Counted from the stretch's first letter, positions 15,642 through 25,609 are shown. The stretch: 43,542 nt of DNA from Scytonema sp. RU_4_4 (GCA_012031965.1 JAAUSC010000039.1:1-43542); one strand, 5' to 3'. Notes: generated by a model from the letters alone, not told the origin. A program made the numbers and translations.

Positions 15642-16682
15642 TTGTCTAAATCCTATAGGGTAGCTATTTTGGGAGCAACTGGTGCTGTTGGTCAAGAGTT
15701 GTTGGAATTATTAGAAAGCCGTCATTTCCCTGTTTCTGATTTAAAGTTATTGGCATCAGAACGCAGTACAGGGCGAACACTGCCTTTTGAAGGGGAAGAT
15801 TTTCCAGTAGAGCCAGTGAGTGAAAAAGCTTTTGATAACGTGGATCTGGTGCTGGCGAGTGCAGGTGGTTCCACCTCGAAAACTTGGGCACCAAAAGCTG
15901 TTGCGGCTGGTGCTGTGGTAGTTGATAACTCCAGCGCGTTTCGCATGAAAGAGGAAGTTCCTTTGGTGGTTCCAGAAGTTAATCCAGAAGCAGCAGCTAA
16001 CCACAAAGGTATCATTGCTAATCCTAACTGCACAACGATTCTGATGACAGTCGCAGTGTGGCCCCTACATAAAGTTTCACCTGTGCAGCGCCTTGTTGCA
16101 GCAACTTACCAATCAGCCAGTGGCGCTGGCGCTAAGGCAATGGAAGAAGTGAAAACTCAAGCAAGTGCTATTTTACAAGGCAAGCAACCTGTTGCTGAAA
16201 TCTTTCCATATCCACTGGCGTTTAACGTCTTTCCGCACAACTCCCCATTGAACAATTTGGGGTACTGTGAGGAAGAAATAAAAATGGTTAACGAAACTCG
16301 TAAAATTTTTGGGACTCAAGATATAAGAATTACTGCAACTTGTGTACGGGTTCCCGTACTCCGTAGCCATTCAGAAGCAATTAACTTAGAATTTGAGGTG
16401 CCATTTAGCCCAGATAAGGCGAGAGAAATTCTAAGTCAAGCACCTGGTGTGAAATTGGTAGAAGATTGGAAAGTAAACCATTTCCCAATGCCAATAGAAG
16501 CTACAGGTCAAGATGAAGTTTTGGTAGGGAGAATTCGTCAAGATATTTCTCACCCGTGCGGCTTGGAACTTTGGCTGTGTGGTGATCAAGTTCGCAAAGG
16601 CGCAGCTTTGAATGCAATACAAATTGCTGAGTTATTAGTAGAAAAAAATCTGCTCAAACCAGCAGTAGCTGTTAGTCATTAG
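15642..16682 (+). CDS. asd: Aspartate-semialdehyde dehydrogenase
   Basis: A 346-residue enzyme that reduces aspartyl-4-phosphate to aspartate-4-semialdehyde with NADPH, the branch point to lysine/diaminopimelate, threonine and methionine. The NADP-binding motif GATGAVGQELL is at 11-21, the catalytic Cys in IANPNCTTILM (about residue 128) and the substrate-binding SASGAGAKAMEE follows; a conserved His lies in VLRSHSEA. The start is TTG at 15642, supported by AGGAGGA about 7 nt upstream and by the conserved family N-terminus. dapA follows after 229 bp, so the enzymes of two successive steps are adjacent. Confidence 0.96.
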   Translation: MSKSYRVAILGATGAVGQELLELLESRHFPVSDLKLLASERSTGRTLPFEGEDFPVEPVSEKAFDNVDLVLASAGGSTSKTWAPKAVAAGAVVVDNSSAFRMKEEVPLVVPEVNPEAAANHKGIIANPNCTTILMTVAVWPLHKVSPVQRLVAATYQSASGAGAKAMEEVKTQASAILQGKQPVAEIFPYPLAFNVFPHNSPLNNLGYCEEEIKMVNETRKIFGTQDIRITATCVRVPVLRSHSEAINLEFEVPFSPDKAREILSQAPGVKLVEDWKVNHFPMPIEATGQDEVLVGRIRQDISHPCGLELWLCGDQVRKGAALNAIQIAELLVEKNLLKPAVAVSH

Positions 16683-16911
16683 TCCTCACCTCATGAGTGA
16701 TTTGGTTATGAATACCAAACAAAAGACGCTTCGGGTTTACTAGTCGTCGTGACAGTTGGAAACCAACTTGGGTGCGCTAGCTCACAAATGACATAGGCAT
16801 AATGTGTAAATTACGCTTGAAAGTCATAGTCAAATAGGTTATCACAATATAAAACCACCAAGACCCACGGAAAACGAATAACAAAGAAGAATATTTAGGA
16901 GTGAAAAGAGG

Positions 16912-17796
16912 GTGGTAGATTTTGGCAGAGTTCTAACCGCTATGATTACGCCGTTTAAAGAAGACGGCAGTGTTAATTATGATGTCGTAGCAGCACTGGC
17001 AGCACATTTAGCTGACAACGGAACGGATACAATTGTGGTATGTGGTACCACAGGAGAATCTCCAACCCTGAGTTGGGATGAAGAATACCAGTTGTTTTCT
17101 GTGGTATTGCAGGCGGTAGCAGGAAAAGCTTTTGTGATAGCAGGGTGTGGCTCCAATTCAACTAAAGAAGCAATTGTCGCGACTCAAAAGGCGGTTAAAA
17201 TAGGAGTACATGGCGCACTACACGTTGTTCCTTACTACAATAAACCCCCGCAAGCAGGGCTTTATCAGCACTTTAGAGCGATCGCTCAGGCAACGCCTGA
17301 CTTACCGTTGCTGTTGTACAATGTCCCTGGTCGTACAGGTCAAAATCTTCAACCAGAAACAGTTGCTCGGTTAGCTGAGATTGGCAATATTGTCGGGCTT
17401 AAGGAATCTACTGGCAATATAGATCAAGCAAGTGAAATTCGTCGCTTGACGCCAAAAGAATTCCAGATTTACTCTGGTGATGATTACATGACTTTGCCTC
17501 TGTTGGCAATAGGGGCAAAAGGTGTCGTCAGCGTGGCTTCTCATCTGGTAGGAAACCAACTACAAAAGATGATTCAAGCCTTTGATTCGGGTCAAATTCA
17601 AGTAGCCAGGGAAATACATCTCCAACTCTTTCCTCTGTTTAAAGCTTTATTTGCAACGACAAACCCCATCCCAGTCAAGAAAGCACTAAATCTTTTAGGT
17701 TGGGAGGTTGGTTCAACTCGTCCGCCGTTGTGCGAAGCTGACTCACAAATCAGTCAAAAGTTAGAACTGGTTCTCAAAAAACTTGGTCTCATTTAG
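16912..17796 (+). CDS. dapA: 4-hydroxy-tetrahydrodipicolinate synthase
   Basis: A 294-residue (beta/alpha)8-barrel enzyme condensing pyruvate with aspartate semialdehyde, the first committed step to diaminopimelate and lysine. Family marks are [16 protein letters not shown] (44-59), the conserved Tyr in [12 protein letters not shown], the YNVPGRTG loop, and the Schiff-base Lys in VGLKESTGN (about residue 163). The start is GTG at 16912, because [14 protein letters not shown] matches the family N-terminus; AAGAGG lies directly before it and an AGGAG about 10 nt upstream. It lies between asd and rnj on the same strand, an order conserved in cyanobacteria. Confidence 0.96.
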   Translation: MVDFGRVLTAMITPFKEDGSVNYDVVAALAAHLADNGTDTIVVCGTTGESPTLSWDEEYQLFSVVLQAVAGKAFVIAGCGSNSTKEAIVATQKAVKIGVHGALHVVPYYNKPPQAGLYQHFRAIAQATPDLPLLLYNVPGRTGQNLQPETVARLAEIGNIVGLKESTGNIDQASEIRRLTPKEFQIYSGDDYMTLPLLAIGAKGVVSVASHLVGNQLQKMIQAFDSGQIQVAREIHLQLFPLFKALFATTNPIPVKKALNLLGWEVGSTRPPLCEADSQISQKLELVLKKLGLI

Positions 17797-18105
17797 CAGG
17801 AGCTTAATCAAAGCTGACGGGTTAATTTGCTGAAGATTTTTATAAAAAATGTGCTTGGTTTTACCATTTTTTGAGTAAAAATTCTGTGCTAAGACTGGAT
17901 AAATATATTATGAATTTTGAGCTTTTAAAGCCCAATTAATTAAGTAACAATTGAACATCTGATAAAAATTCAGCTGTTTTCAGACTGATTTTATAGACTG
18001 CTTGTCTTGTCAGTTTTACAACAAGGTTAAATTCCACATTTTTATCGACAAAGAACAATCTCTAAATTTCACATTTTTATCAACAAAGAACACTCTAAGG
18101 AGAAA
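17797..18105. repeat. dapA-rnj gap with a 35-bp direct repeat before rnj
   Basis: A 309-bp AT-rich gap. The last part holds two tandem units of period 35, 18029-18063 and 18064-18097, each containing CACATTTTTATC(G/A)ACAAAGAACA. The second unit runs into the rnj Shine-Dalgarno (AAGGAG at 18097-18102), so the duplication lies in the 5' leader or promoter. Confidence 0.75.
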
Positions 18106-19881
18106 ATGGCTAAAAACGAAACTTTAGCCGCCCTAAAAATTATTCCGTTGGGCGGTTTGCACGAAATTGGCAAAAATACGTGTGTTTTTGAATATGACGA
18201 CGAAATTATCTTGTTAGATGCAGGATTAGCTTTTCCCACAGACGGAATGCATGGAGTCAATATTGTTCTCCCAGATATGACCTATGTACGGGAAAATCGC
18301 CACAAAATTAAAGGAATGATTGTTACCCACGGTCATGAAGACCACATCGGTGGGATAGCCTTTCACCTAAAGCAATTTGAAATTCCTGTGATCTATGGTC
18401 CTAGACTAGCACTGGCAATGCTAGAGGGGAAATTGGAAGAAGCAGGAGTGCGCGATCGCACTGAATTAAGAACAGTCCTACCGCGTGATATGGTACGGAT
18501 TGGCAAAAACTTTTTGGTGGAATACATTCGCAATACTCACTCCATCGCTGATAGCTTTACTGTAGCGATTCATACACCTCTTGGCGTGCTCATCCATACA
18601 GGAGATTTTAAAATTGATCATACACCAGTAGATGGTGAGCATTTTGACTTACAAAGGCTCGCGGAACACGGCGAGAAAGGCGTACTGTGCTTGATGAGCG
18701 ACTCAACAAACTCGGAAGTACCAGGATTCACGCCTTCAGAACGTTCTGTGTATCCAAATTTAGACAGGGTATTCAGTCAAGCTACTGGACGACTGTTTGT
18801 GACAACCTTTGCCTCTAGTGTGCATCGCATTAACATGGTTTTGCAACTGGCGCAAAAGTACAAGCGTGTCGTGACCGTGGTCGGTCGTTCCATGCTGAAT
18901 TTGATTGCTCATGCCCGTAATCTAGGATACATCAACTGCGATGATAATCTCCTTCAGCCGTTGCATAGTGTCCGCAATCAACCAGATGAAAATGTGTTGA
19001 TTTTGACGACGGGTTCTCAAGGTGAGCCAATGTCAGCGATGACGCGCATTGCCAATCAAGAACATCCCCATATTAGAATTCGACAAGGAGATACGGTAGT
19101 CTTTTCAGCTAACCCAATTCCTGGAAATACAATTGCTGTAGTCACCGTCATCGATAAGTTGATGATGCAGGGAGCAAACGTCGTTTATGGTCGGGATAAA
19201 GGAATTCACGTCTCTGGTCATGGATGTCAAGAAGACCAAAAGCTGATGATTGCTCTGACTAGACCCAAGTTTTTCCTCCCAGTTCACGGAGAACATCGAA
19301 TGCTGGTCAAGCATTCCCAAACCGCTCAGAGTATGGGCATTCCTGCTGAAAATATGGTCATCATTCAGAATGGGAATATCGTCGAACTCACTGAGGAATC
19401 AATCAGTGTTGCTGGTAAAGTACCATCTGGTCTGGAACTAGTAGATACCTCCGGTAGTGGTATGGTTAGCGCTAAAGTCTTGCAAGAACGGCAACGTATG
19501 GCAGAAGAAGGTATTGTCACAATTGCAACAGCGATAGATTGGAATGGTAAGTTGATGGCGAAGCCAGAAATTCACCTGCGAGGTGTTGTAACAAGCATCG
19601 AGCGTTCCTTAGTGCAAAAGTGGGTACAACAGCGAATTGAAGAAATTCTTAGCGTTCGGTGGTCAGAATTTACCCGATCTTTTGATGGTGGTGAAAATCA
19701 AGAGGTAGACTGGGGTGGATTGCAACAGTGTTTAGAGCGAGAATTAGCACGCTCGTTGCGAAAGGAACTACATTGTCAACCATCCGTAACTTTATTGATG
19801 CAAATTCCTGATGAACCACCAGTCAAAGTTTCTGATGGTAGAAGGCGTCGCACTCGTACTGCTGCTCAAGTCGCATCATAG
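18106..19881 (+). CDS. rnj: Ribonuclease J
   Basis: A 591-residue metallo-beta-lactamase-fold RNase of the beta-CASP group. The zinc-binding motif THGHEDHIGG is at about residues 74-83, followed by the later His ligands in NTHSIADSF and HTGDFKID. The beta-CASP part contains GSQGEPMSAM and FLPVHGEHRML. RNase J has endo- and 5'-3' exonuclease activity in mRNA turnover and rRNA maturation; in cyanobacteria it works beside RNase E. The C-terminus ends in a basic tail (RRRRTRTAAQVAS). AAGGAG precedes the ATG. It is third in asd-dapA-rnj, and a hairpin at 19945-19972 probably ends the transcript. Confidence 0.95.
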   Translation: MAKNETLAALKIIPLGGLHEIGKNTCVFEYDDEIILLDAGLAFPTDGMHGVNIVLPDMTYVRENRHKIKGMIVTHGHEDHIGGIAFHLKQFEIPVIYGPRLALAMLEGKLEEAGVRDRTELRTVLPRDMVRIGKNFLVEYIRNTHSIADSFTVAIHTPLGVLIHTGDFKIDHTPVDGEHFDLQRLAEHGEKGVLCLMSDSTNSEVPGFTPSERSVYPNLDRVFSQATGRLFVTTFASSVHRINMVLQLAQKYKRVVTVVGRSMLNLIAHARNLGYINCDDNLLQPLHSVRNQPDENVLILTTGSQGEPMSAMTRIANQEHPHIRIRQGDTVVFSANPIPGNTIAVVTVIDKLMMQGANVVYGRDKGIHVSGHGCQEDQKLMIALTRPKFFLPVHGEHRMLVKHSQTAQSMGIPAENMVIIQNGNIVELTEESISVAGKVPSGLELVDTSGSGMVSAKVLQERQRMAEEGIVTIATAIDWNGKLMAKPEIHLRGVVTSIERSLVQKWVQQRIEEILSVRWSEFTRSFDGGENQEVDWGGLQQCLERELARSLRKELHCQPSVTLLMQIPDEPPVKVSDGRRRRTRTAAQVAS

Positions 19882-19944
19882 TAAAGTTATTGAGTGTAGA
19901 ATCCTAAGTTTGTTGGTTTAACCAACCAAAAATGAAACTGCACA

Positions 19945-19972
19945 AGGGTGGAATAGCATTGCTATCCACCCT
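19945..19972 (+). terminator. Rho-independent-like terminator after rnj
   Basis: AGGGTGG-A-ATAGC (19945-19957) pairs with GCTAT-CCACCCT (19961-19972) with one bulged A and a 3-nt loop, followed by AATTTATTAT. It lies 63 bp after the rnj stop. Confidence 0.65.
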
Positions 19973-20005
19973 AATTTATTATCAAACCACGCCAGTTTTC
20001 ATTGT

Positions 20006-20812
20006 ATGGTGTATTCCTATCGGTTGAAACTCAAGCATTATTTCTGGATAGCTGTTGTACTCATCACTGTATTGAGTGTCGTTCTTCCAGGAAGAACACA
20101 GCAAAACATTTCATTCGATTCCCTCTTTCAAACATCTACCGTTAGCGCACTTGCGGCGGGAGTTTATGACGGAGAAACAACATTCAAAGAACTAAAAAAC
20201 TACGGGAATTTTGGTTTGGGAACAGTGAATGCCCTTGATGGAGAGATGATTGGGTTAGATGGCAAGTTTTATCAAGTAAAGTCTAATGGAGTTGCTTATA
20301 CCATCCCAGATTCGACGAAAACCTCTTTCGCAGCAGTCACCTTCTTTAAATCAGAGAAAGTGATTAATCTACAAGGAACTATGAATTATCAACAAATGCA
20401 GCAATCTTTAGAGCGACAATTACCGACAAAAAATTTTCCTTACGCCATTCGCATTCAAGGCACTTTTCCTTACCTCAAAGTTAGAAGTGTTGGAAAGCAA
20501 ACCCCACCCTATCGTCCTTTAGTAGATGTAGCTAAAGACCAATCTATTTTTGAGTTAAAAAATGTGAGGGGTACTTTGGTAGGCTTTCGTACACCAAATT
20601 ATATGCAAGGAATTAATGTGAGTGGCTATCATCTGCATTTTATAACTGAAAATCGAAAAACTGGCGGACATCTTTTAGATGGAAAATTCCAAAATGTCCA
20701 AGTAGAAATTGATGCTAAATCAGATATTAAGATAGCTTTGCCCAAAACTACCCAATTTGAGCAAGCTGATTTAGAGGATGACAAAGCTGCTGAAGTCAAC
20801 AAAATTAAGTAG
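20006..20812 (+). CDS. Exported acetolactate decarboxylase
   Basis: A 268-residue protein. Residues ~11-29 form a hydrophobic segment (YFWIAVVLITVLSVVLPG), a probable signal peptide or N-terminal anchor. The mature part matches acetolactate decarboxylase (AlsD/BudA family): FQTSTVSALAAGVYDG, NYGNFGLGTVNALDGEM and YAIRIQGTF. The zinc-binding cluster GYHLHF with GGHL gives His209, His211 and His222. The enzyme converts 2-acetolactate to acetoin. No acetolactate synthase or butanediol dehydrogenase gene is adjacent, so the physiological setting is unclear. ATG at 20006 has a weak upstream ribosome site. The gene converges with the NERD-helicase gene, 33 bp apart. Confidence 0.88.
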   Translation: MVYSYRLKLKHYFWIAVVLITVLSVVLPGRTQQNISFDSLFQTSTVSALAAGVYDGETTFKELKNYGNFGLGTVNALDGEMIGLDGKFYQVKSNGVAYTIPDSTKTSFAAVTFFKSEKVINLQGTMNYQQMQQSLERQLPTKNFPYAIRIQGTFPYLKVRSVGKQTPPYRPLVDVAKDQSIFELKNVRGTLVGFRTPNYMQGINVSGYHLHFITENRKTGGHLLDGKFQNVQVEIDAKSDIKIALPKTTQFEQADLEDDKAAEVNKIK

Positions 20813-20845
20813 TACTCTTTGTACTTTCCTACTCTAGTTCCTACT

Positions 20846-23032
20846 CTAGACTGCTTCTCCATCACCAATATCGCGTTTCGGTGGGCGCTTGTAAGTGAAC
20901 GTGAAAGTATCACCACTGGTAATGACTTGCTGCATCTCAGTATACATCGGATAATGACCGACACCACTCAGACTTGCCCAACCCCGCGTCCTAGTTAAAG
21001 CGACAAACAATTGGTTACGGCAATTCACATCATCTTCATTGCGAGCGACATTATCAAAGCCAACCACATAGACCATATCAGCTTCATTTCCCTTAGCACG
21101 ATTGATGCGGGACACTGTAACCCCACCTTCATGCCAAAATTTATCTGGGTCGTTGTTGGGCCATTGGGGAACCAAATCATTTAAAGTTAAAGCAGTGGGG
21201 ATATAAACATCAATATTTTGGTCCATTAAGAAACCCGCAACTTCAGTTTCTAACTCTATTGCTTCGGAAGGAGAACCTAAAATCACCACTAAGATATCAC
21301 GGCTGGGATTAAGACCATCATGAACAATATTATGCATAATGTTCTGGGACAGTGCCGTCATTTCTTCTTGGCGAGAACCGTAAGTTTGAAATTCCAATAC
21401 AGGTTTGCCCCAAAGTTCAGGAATTGGATTTGGTGAAGATTGTGGGGGTCGATGTATGGTTATCGGCTTACCAACACGCCGGAAGTCTCCCTTAACTTCG
21501 TAACCAATTCTGTTCCAATCATCTTTGTTAGTGATACCTGCAAGCATCCCCTCTGGACGTAGCAAACCCATACCAATTGCATGAGCTGCTGTGAGAATTG
21601 GTCCCGGAGTGCGGTAACAACGGCGCATCACTTCAGAACGTTTAATACCACCGGAGTATTGTGGTTGCTTACTCAAAAGATTGCTTAAATTCTCGCCAAA
21701 TACCTCTTTTGCCTTTGGTACTGCTATACTATCAAGACTTTGTGCTTCATCATAAGCCCAAATTAAGCGCCGTTCCTCTGGTTTTTCCTCACTGACAGGT
21801 TGTAACGCTTGATAAGCTAACCAGTAAATTGCTTGTTTATCTTGATATTTCAAATCCTCTTCGGCTACTAAATCCTGACCTTCATCAATCAGGATGGCAT
21901 CAAACATCGGTTCAATTTTTATCTCTTCGAGTAGCCGTTTACACAAGTCTGCCAAACCTCGGTTAGGTTGTCCTTCCTTTGTGTCTACAACCGTTCCGCG
22001 TCTTTTACCGTGGTAGTCGCAGATCATGCTGTACAAACCAGGATGTTCCTTTGCTCCCCAAGCATGAAGCACTCGCAGCTTGAGGTTTGTCTTTGGGTCA
22101 TACTGCAACTCGCCACCACTGAAACGCCGTATCCATTGATCCAGCAATCCAATCATCAAATCATAAAGAGAGCGGGTAAAAAACACCAAGGCAATATCCC
22201 AGTCTGGGTGCTTGAGGTGCATATGAGCCGCTTTTTGACACAGCAACACTGTTTTGCCTGAACCAGCAATACCGCGAATCCGCTGAGGTCCTGGGGGAAT
22301 TTCTTTACCAATATGTTCTTGCTGTAAATCTATTTCGTATAGTCTTTGCCGTAAACTGTCCATTATAGTGGCGCGGGTTATCCCTGTGGTCGAAACTGTC
22401 GCACGAGGAGGTTTACGAAGCACAGGTGTCCCACTCATCACTGACAGTAGCAATTCCCAGTCTTTATCTTCCAGGTTTTCCCCTGGAATTATGGCAGGAG
22501 TTTGTTGAATGCGTTCGGTTAAACCAACTTTACCTAACTGGTCTTGGAAAATCACAGGAGGACACTCAGGTAATTGGTCAAAACCTTTTTGTTGCCATTG
22601 TTCTTGGGTGACGAGAGGTAATACGGCGATCGCTCGTCCGGTGACCCTACGCCAAATAGCAGATTCGCGATCTGTATAGGCAATCAACGCTCGCAGTTGA
22701 TGTTCAGCTCGTTGATTAGGGTTAGCTTCTATGGTGTGATAGTTTTGCAACTGCCAAATATCACCATTAATAGCAACAACTTGGTCAATGACGACTGGTA
22801 ATACCTCGATAACCACTAAACCGAATTCTCTATCAACAATCAGAATATCAGGTTCTTTACGAATTTCTCCAACCTTCGAGAAAATTGGATAGCGCCAGTA
22901 TCCGATACAGTTTCTATCAGAAAAAGCACTCTTAACAGCATCCCAAACTTTCTGCTCACCTGCTTCACTGCTAACTTTTAATGGCTCAGTAGTGATAAAT
23001 TTGCTACTTTGCTCTTCATGACTAGAATCCAT
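20846..23032 (-). CDS. NERD-domain plus UvrD-like SF1 helicase fusion
   Basis: A 728-residue protein. Residues ~25-130 resemble the NERD nuclease-related domain (EQKVWDAVKSAF, PDILIVDREFGLVVIEV). The usual E-x-K of the nuclease core reads EVL, so the Lys is replaced and cleavage is doubtful. The remainder is an SF1 UvrD/DNA2-like helicase: Walker A GIAGSGKT (about 250), Walker B AILIDEGQD, motif III-like RLIWAYDEAQSLD, motif IV-V SRINRAKGNEADMVYVVG and motif VI LFVALTRTRG. ATG at 23030-23032 with AGGG a few bases upstream is preferred to a TTG at 23071. NERD-helicase fusions occur in DNA repair and in single-gene phage-defence proteins; neighbours here give no support for either. Confidence 0.82.
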   Translation of the reverse strand: MDSSHEEQSSKFITTEPLKVSSEAGEQKVWDAVKSAFSDRNCIGYWRYPIFSKVGEIRKEPDILIVDREFGLVVIEVLPVVIDQVVAINGDIWQLQNYHTIEANPNQRAEHQLRALIAYTDRESAIWRRVTGRAIAVLPLVTQEQWQQKGFDQLPECPPVIFQDQLGKVGLTERIQQTPAIIPGENLEDKDWELLLSVMSGTPVLRKPPRATVSTTGITRATIMDSLRQRLYEIDLQQEHIGKEIPPGPQRIRGIAGSGKTVLLCQKAAHMHLKHPDWDIALVFFTRSLYDLMIGLLDQWIRRFSGGELQYDPKTNLKLRVLHAWGAKEHPGLYSMICDYHGKRRGTVVDTKEGQPNRGLADLCKRLLEEIKIEPMFDAILIDEGQDLVAEEDLKYQDKQAIYWLAYQALQPVSEEKPEERRLIWAYDEAQSLDSIAVPKAKEVFGENLSNLLSKQPQYSGGIKRSEVMRRCYRTPGPILTAAHAIGMGLLRPEGMLAGITNKDDWNRIGYEVKGDFRRVGKPITIHRPPQSSPNPIPELWGKPVLEFQTYGSRQEEMTALSQNIMHNIVHDGLNPSRDILVVILGSPSEAIELETEVAGFLMDQNIDVYIPTALTLNDLVPQWPNNDPDKFWHEGGVTVSRINRAKGNEADMVYVVGFDNVARNEDDVNCRNQLFVALTRTRGWASLSGVGHYPMYTEMQQVITSGDTFTFTYKRPPKRDIGDGEAV

Positions 23033-23245
23033 TTTATCCCTGCCTATAGTAGTTAAATGTAGACACCACAATACTTTCAGTCATGCTGTTAAGCTAGCAC
23101 TCGCAATCTGATACTGACTAGTGCGAATACACTGAACTACGTAGCAAGAGAATTTAAAGTTGCCTCATGTGGTTCGATAAAATGAACAGGGGAATTGATA
23201 CTATCAAGATTGATAATTTTGAAGATTGAATATTGAATTGTTATT

Positions 23246-23599
23246 ATGCCTTTAATCAAAGTACAAACTTCCGTATCTGCTCCTCTTGGAGAAGAAGTTG
23301 AAGCACTACTCAAAAGCCTATCAGCTAAATTAGCCAAGTATACCGGAAAACCAGAATCCTACGTGATGACAGCTTTTGAAGCAGGAGTTCCGATGACATT
23401 TGCTGGCACGACTGACTCAGTATGTTACATCGAGGTTAAAAGTGTCGGTACAATGAAGCCAGACCAAACCCAGGCGATGAGCCAAGACTTTTGCCAGGAG
23501 ATTAACAAAGCACTCAAGGTACCTCAAAATCGCATTTACATAGAGTTTGCTGACGCTAGGGGTATGATGTGGGGCTGGAATGGCACGACTTTCGGTTAA
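23246..23599 (+). CDS. MIF-like tautomerase-superfamily protein
   Basis: A 117-residue protein of the macrophage migration inhibitory factor family. After removal of Met, Pro2 (MPLIKVQT) would be the catalytic base. The family block GKPESYVM follows at about 34-41, and NRIYIEFADARGMMWGWNG near the C-terminus matches the trimer-forming strand. Cyanobacterial MIFs show phenylpyruvate/dopachrome-type tautomerase activity at best weakly, and the native substrate is unknown. No signal peptide is present. It is divergent from the NERD-helicase gene and convergent with the membrane protein that follows. Confidence 0.9.
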   Translation: MPLIKVQTSVSAPLGEEVEALLKSLSAKLAKYTGKPESYVMTAFEAGVPMTFAGTTDSVCYIEVKSVGTMKPDQTQAMSQDFCQEINKALKVPQNRIYIEFADARGMMWGWNGTTFG

Positions 23600-23710
23600 T
23601 TTTTTTGTACAAATGCTGCCAGTTTTTCTTTGAAATCCTCATATACTACCAACCCTTACGAGTTTGAAAACTGGATTTGGTATCAGTATGACAATCACAA
23701 GAATTAGTAG

Positions 23711-25468
23711 TTATTGCTGTAGTGCATGAGTAATACAGTCTGTTTCCAGCACAACCATACTCTTAGTCTCAAACACAGAACAGCGTTTTGTTAGCATTAC
23801 TAATGCCGGAACTGTTCCCTGTTCCAAGCTAGTTAAAGCCTCTGTAAACGCTGGCTGAAAACTTCTAAGCCAGCTTTTGCCGCTCAAATAATCAGGTGTA
23901 AACGCTACGCGATCCAACAACCAGAAAGTTATCCCATACTTCTGAATCAACTGTCGTGCTGCTGATAAGTCCTGACTGTATTGAGCATGAATCAAATCAA
24001 TGCTTCGTTGGTGAATCTGGCGGTAGTAGCCTAGATGGAAGGGAAGTGCATATTCTTTACCAACTAAAATAGATCGTTGGGCAAACGTCGGGATATTATT
24101 TGCTTCATCAGATAGGGTAGCAATAAGAATATTTTTCGGTTGGCTCTGAAAAAATTTATACAAAGCTGATTCATTAGACACTCTATAATTCGTTCTTGGA
24201 AAGCCATTGGATAAATGAGGAAACAGCAGGAGCGTCGCTCCTAATGTTAGCATTAATACTAAAATCCCGAACCTTTTTCTTCGGAGACTGGATTCTGTCA
24301 TTTGCTCACAAGCCCGAAAGAGTGCATCCAGTATTAGGGTCAACATTATTCCAGCAGCAAGCGCCATGACAACTCGCAAAGTATGACCTGTATATCGGGT
24401 AGGAAAAAACAGTTTTAGTAGCAAAGCATGAGATGCAAAAAATAGACACAAGGATACCAACACGGTTTGAGATAAAACTATAACCTCGCTTTTGATCTGC
24501 CTAACTAATGGGAAGTAAGACATATTTTGCAGCACTATTGGCAACAACAACCCAACCCAAATCAAAGGAGGTAATAAAGGCGGCACAATACCACTATGTT
24601 GTCCAATTAGCCAAAACCTCCAAAAGTTGTCGTCAAAAAAAGGATGTCGTCCTCCCGACCAAAACTCCGGCATTGCTCTGGCTTGTGTAGCGGTGACAAG
24701 TGGACTAAACTCAGAGGAAGCTAAGGCATAAGGGAGCATTGCGAGAAAGCCTAGCCCCAAAGCAGCCACACACAACAATAAGCTACTGTGCTTTTGCTTA
24801 AGCTGGGGTGACCAATACTTCCAGTCCCATAACCGTAAGAACAAAATTCCTTCTGAAATAAATGTAAGTATAGGATAAATAAGCGCTTGCAGAACGAGTA
24901 TTACGGACACGACTAGCCAAGATGTACGTAGCGTATAGTACAAAAATGCTAAAAACAATGGATATACAAAAGATCTAGGTGTGGCAGAAACCAAATCATC
25001 CTGGAACCAAAGACTTTGATTTAGGAGGAATGTAGTGAGAAATCCAGCCATAGGCACTGGAAAAATCTGGAGGCAAACGCCAAAACAGTAGGCGGTAGCA
25101 ATCAAGCTCAATACGATTGGTAAGATTTTACTGAGTAAAAGTGGATTAATACCTAGACTTGCCATCAACTGGTAAACAGTAGCAAATCCAGATGGTGTGA
25201 TGGATTTAAAGTAATCTGCAATCAAATCATGAGGCAGTAATTCTGGATCTATAAACCGCTGCATCCAAAACACATACTCCCGCGCATCATCCTGGACAAC
25301 GTATTCATTTCTGACAGCTTTCAGAAGCCCTAAAATACCATAAAAAAATGCAAACGATAGGCTCAGACCAAACCAAAATATAACTGATGTAGAGGTTCTA
25401 AAGTGTTCACAAGTAGATGATTTGTCTATCGGAGCAGTAAAAAATCTATGCAGACGTGAGACTAGCAT
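23711..25468 (-). CDS. Polytopic membrane protein, GT-C-like
   Basis: A 585-residue protein with about ten to twelve predicted membrane spans, for example SVIFWFGLSLSFAFFYGILG, WLVVSVILVLQALIYPILTF and FGILVLMLTLGATLLLF. The loop after the first span holds acidic residues (YVVQDDAREYVFW), a layout typical of GT-C glycosyltransferases that use lipid-linked sugars, and the C-terminal ~160 residues form a soluble domain. I recognise no precise family, so the glycosyltransferase idea is inference from topology. Possible jobs include glycan or cell-surface polymer assembly. The ATG at 25466-25468 is a natural start. The gene stands alone between a tautomerase and a DNA-repair gene. Confidence 0.75.
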   Translation of the reverse strand: MLVSRLHRFFTAPIDKSSTCEHFRTSTSVIFWFGLSLSFAFFYGILGLLKAVRNEYVVQDDAREYVFWMQRFIDPELLPHDLIADYFKSITPSGFATVYQLMASLGINPLLLSKILPIVLSLIATAYCFGVCLQIFPVPMAGFLTTFLLNQSLWFQDDLVSATPRSFVYPLFLAFLYYTLRTSWLVVSVILVLQALIYPILTFISEGILFLRLWDWKYWSPQLKQKHSSLLLCVAALGLGFLAMLPYALASSEFSPLVTATQARAMPEFWSGGRHPFFDDNFWRFWLIGQHSGIVPPLLPPLIWVGLLLPIVLQNMSYFPLVRQIKSEVIVLSQTVLVSLCLFFASHALLLKLFFPTRYTGHTLRVVMALAAGIMLTLILDALFRACEQMTESSLRRKRFGILVLMLTLGATLLLFPHLSNGFPRTNYRVSNESALYKFFQSQPKNILIATLSDEANNIPTFAQRSILVGKEYALPFHLGYYRQIHQRSIDLIHAQYSQDLSAARQLIQKYGITFWLLDRVAFTPDYLSGKSWLRSFQPAFTEALTSLEQGTVPALVMLTKRCSVFETKSMVVLETDCITHALQQ

Positions 25469-25609
25469 TATTTGTTGCTTATCGTTTCAAGAAGTATTTT
25501 AGCAAAAGCACAATCTCCTCAATAGTATCCAATTGACACTCCTCTAGCTACGTGAATATCGCGGCTTAATTTATGCAGCGTCATCACGCGAGAAATAAAA
25601 ATTGTAATA

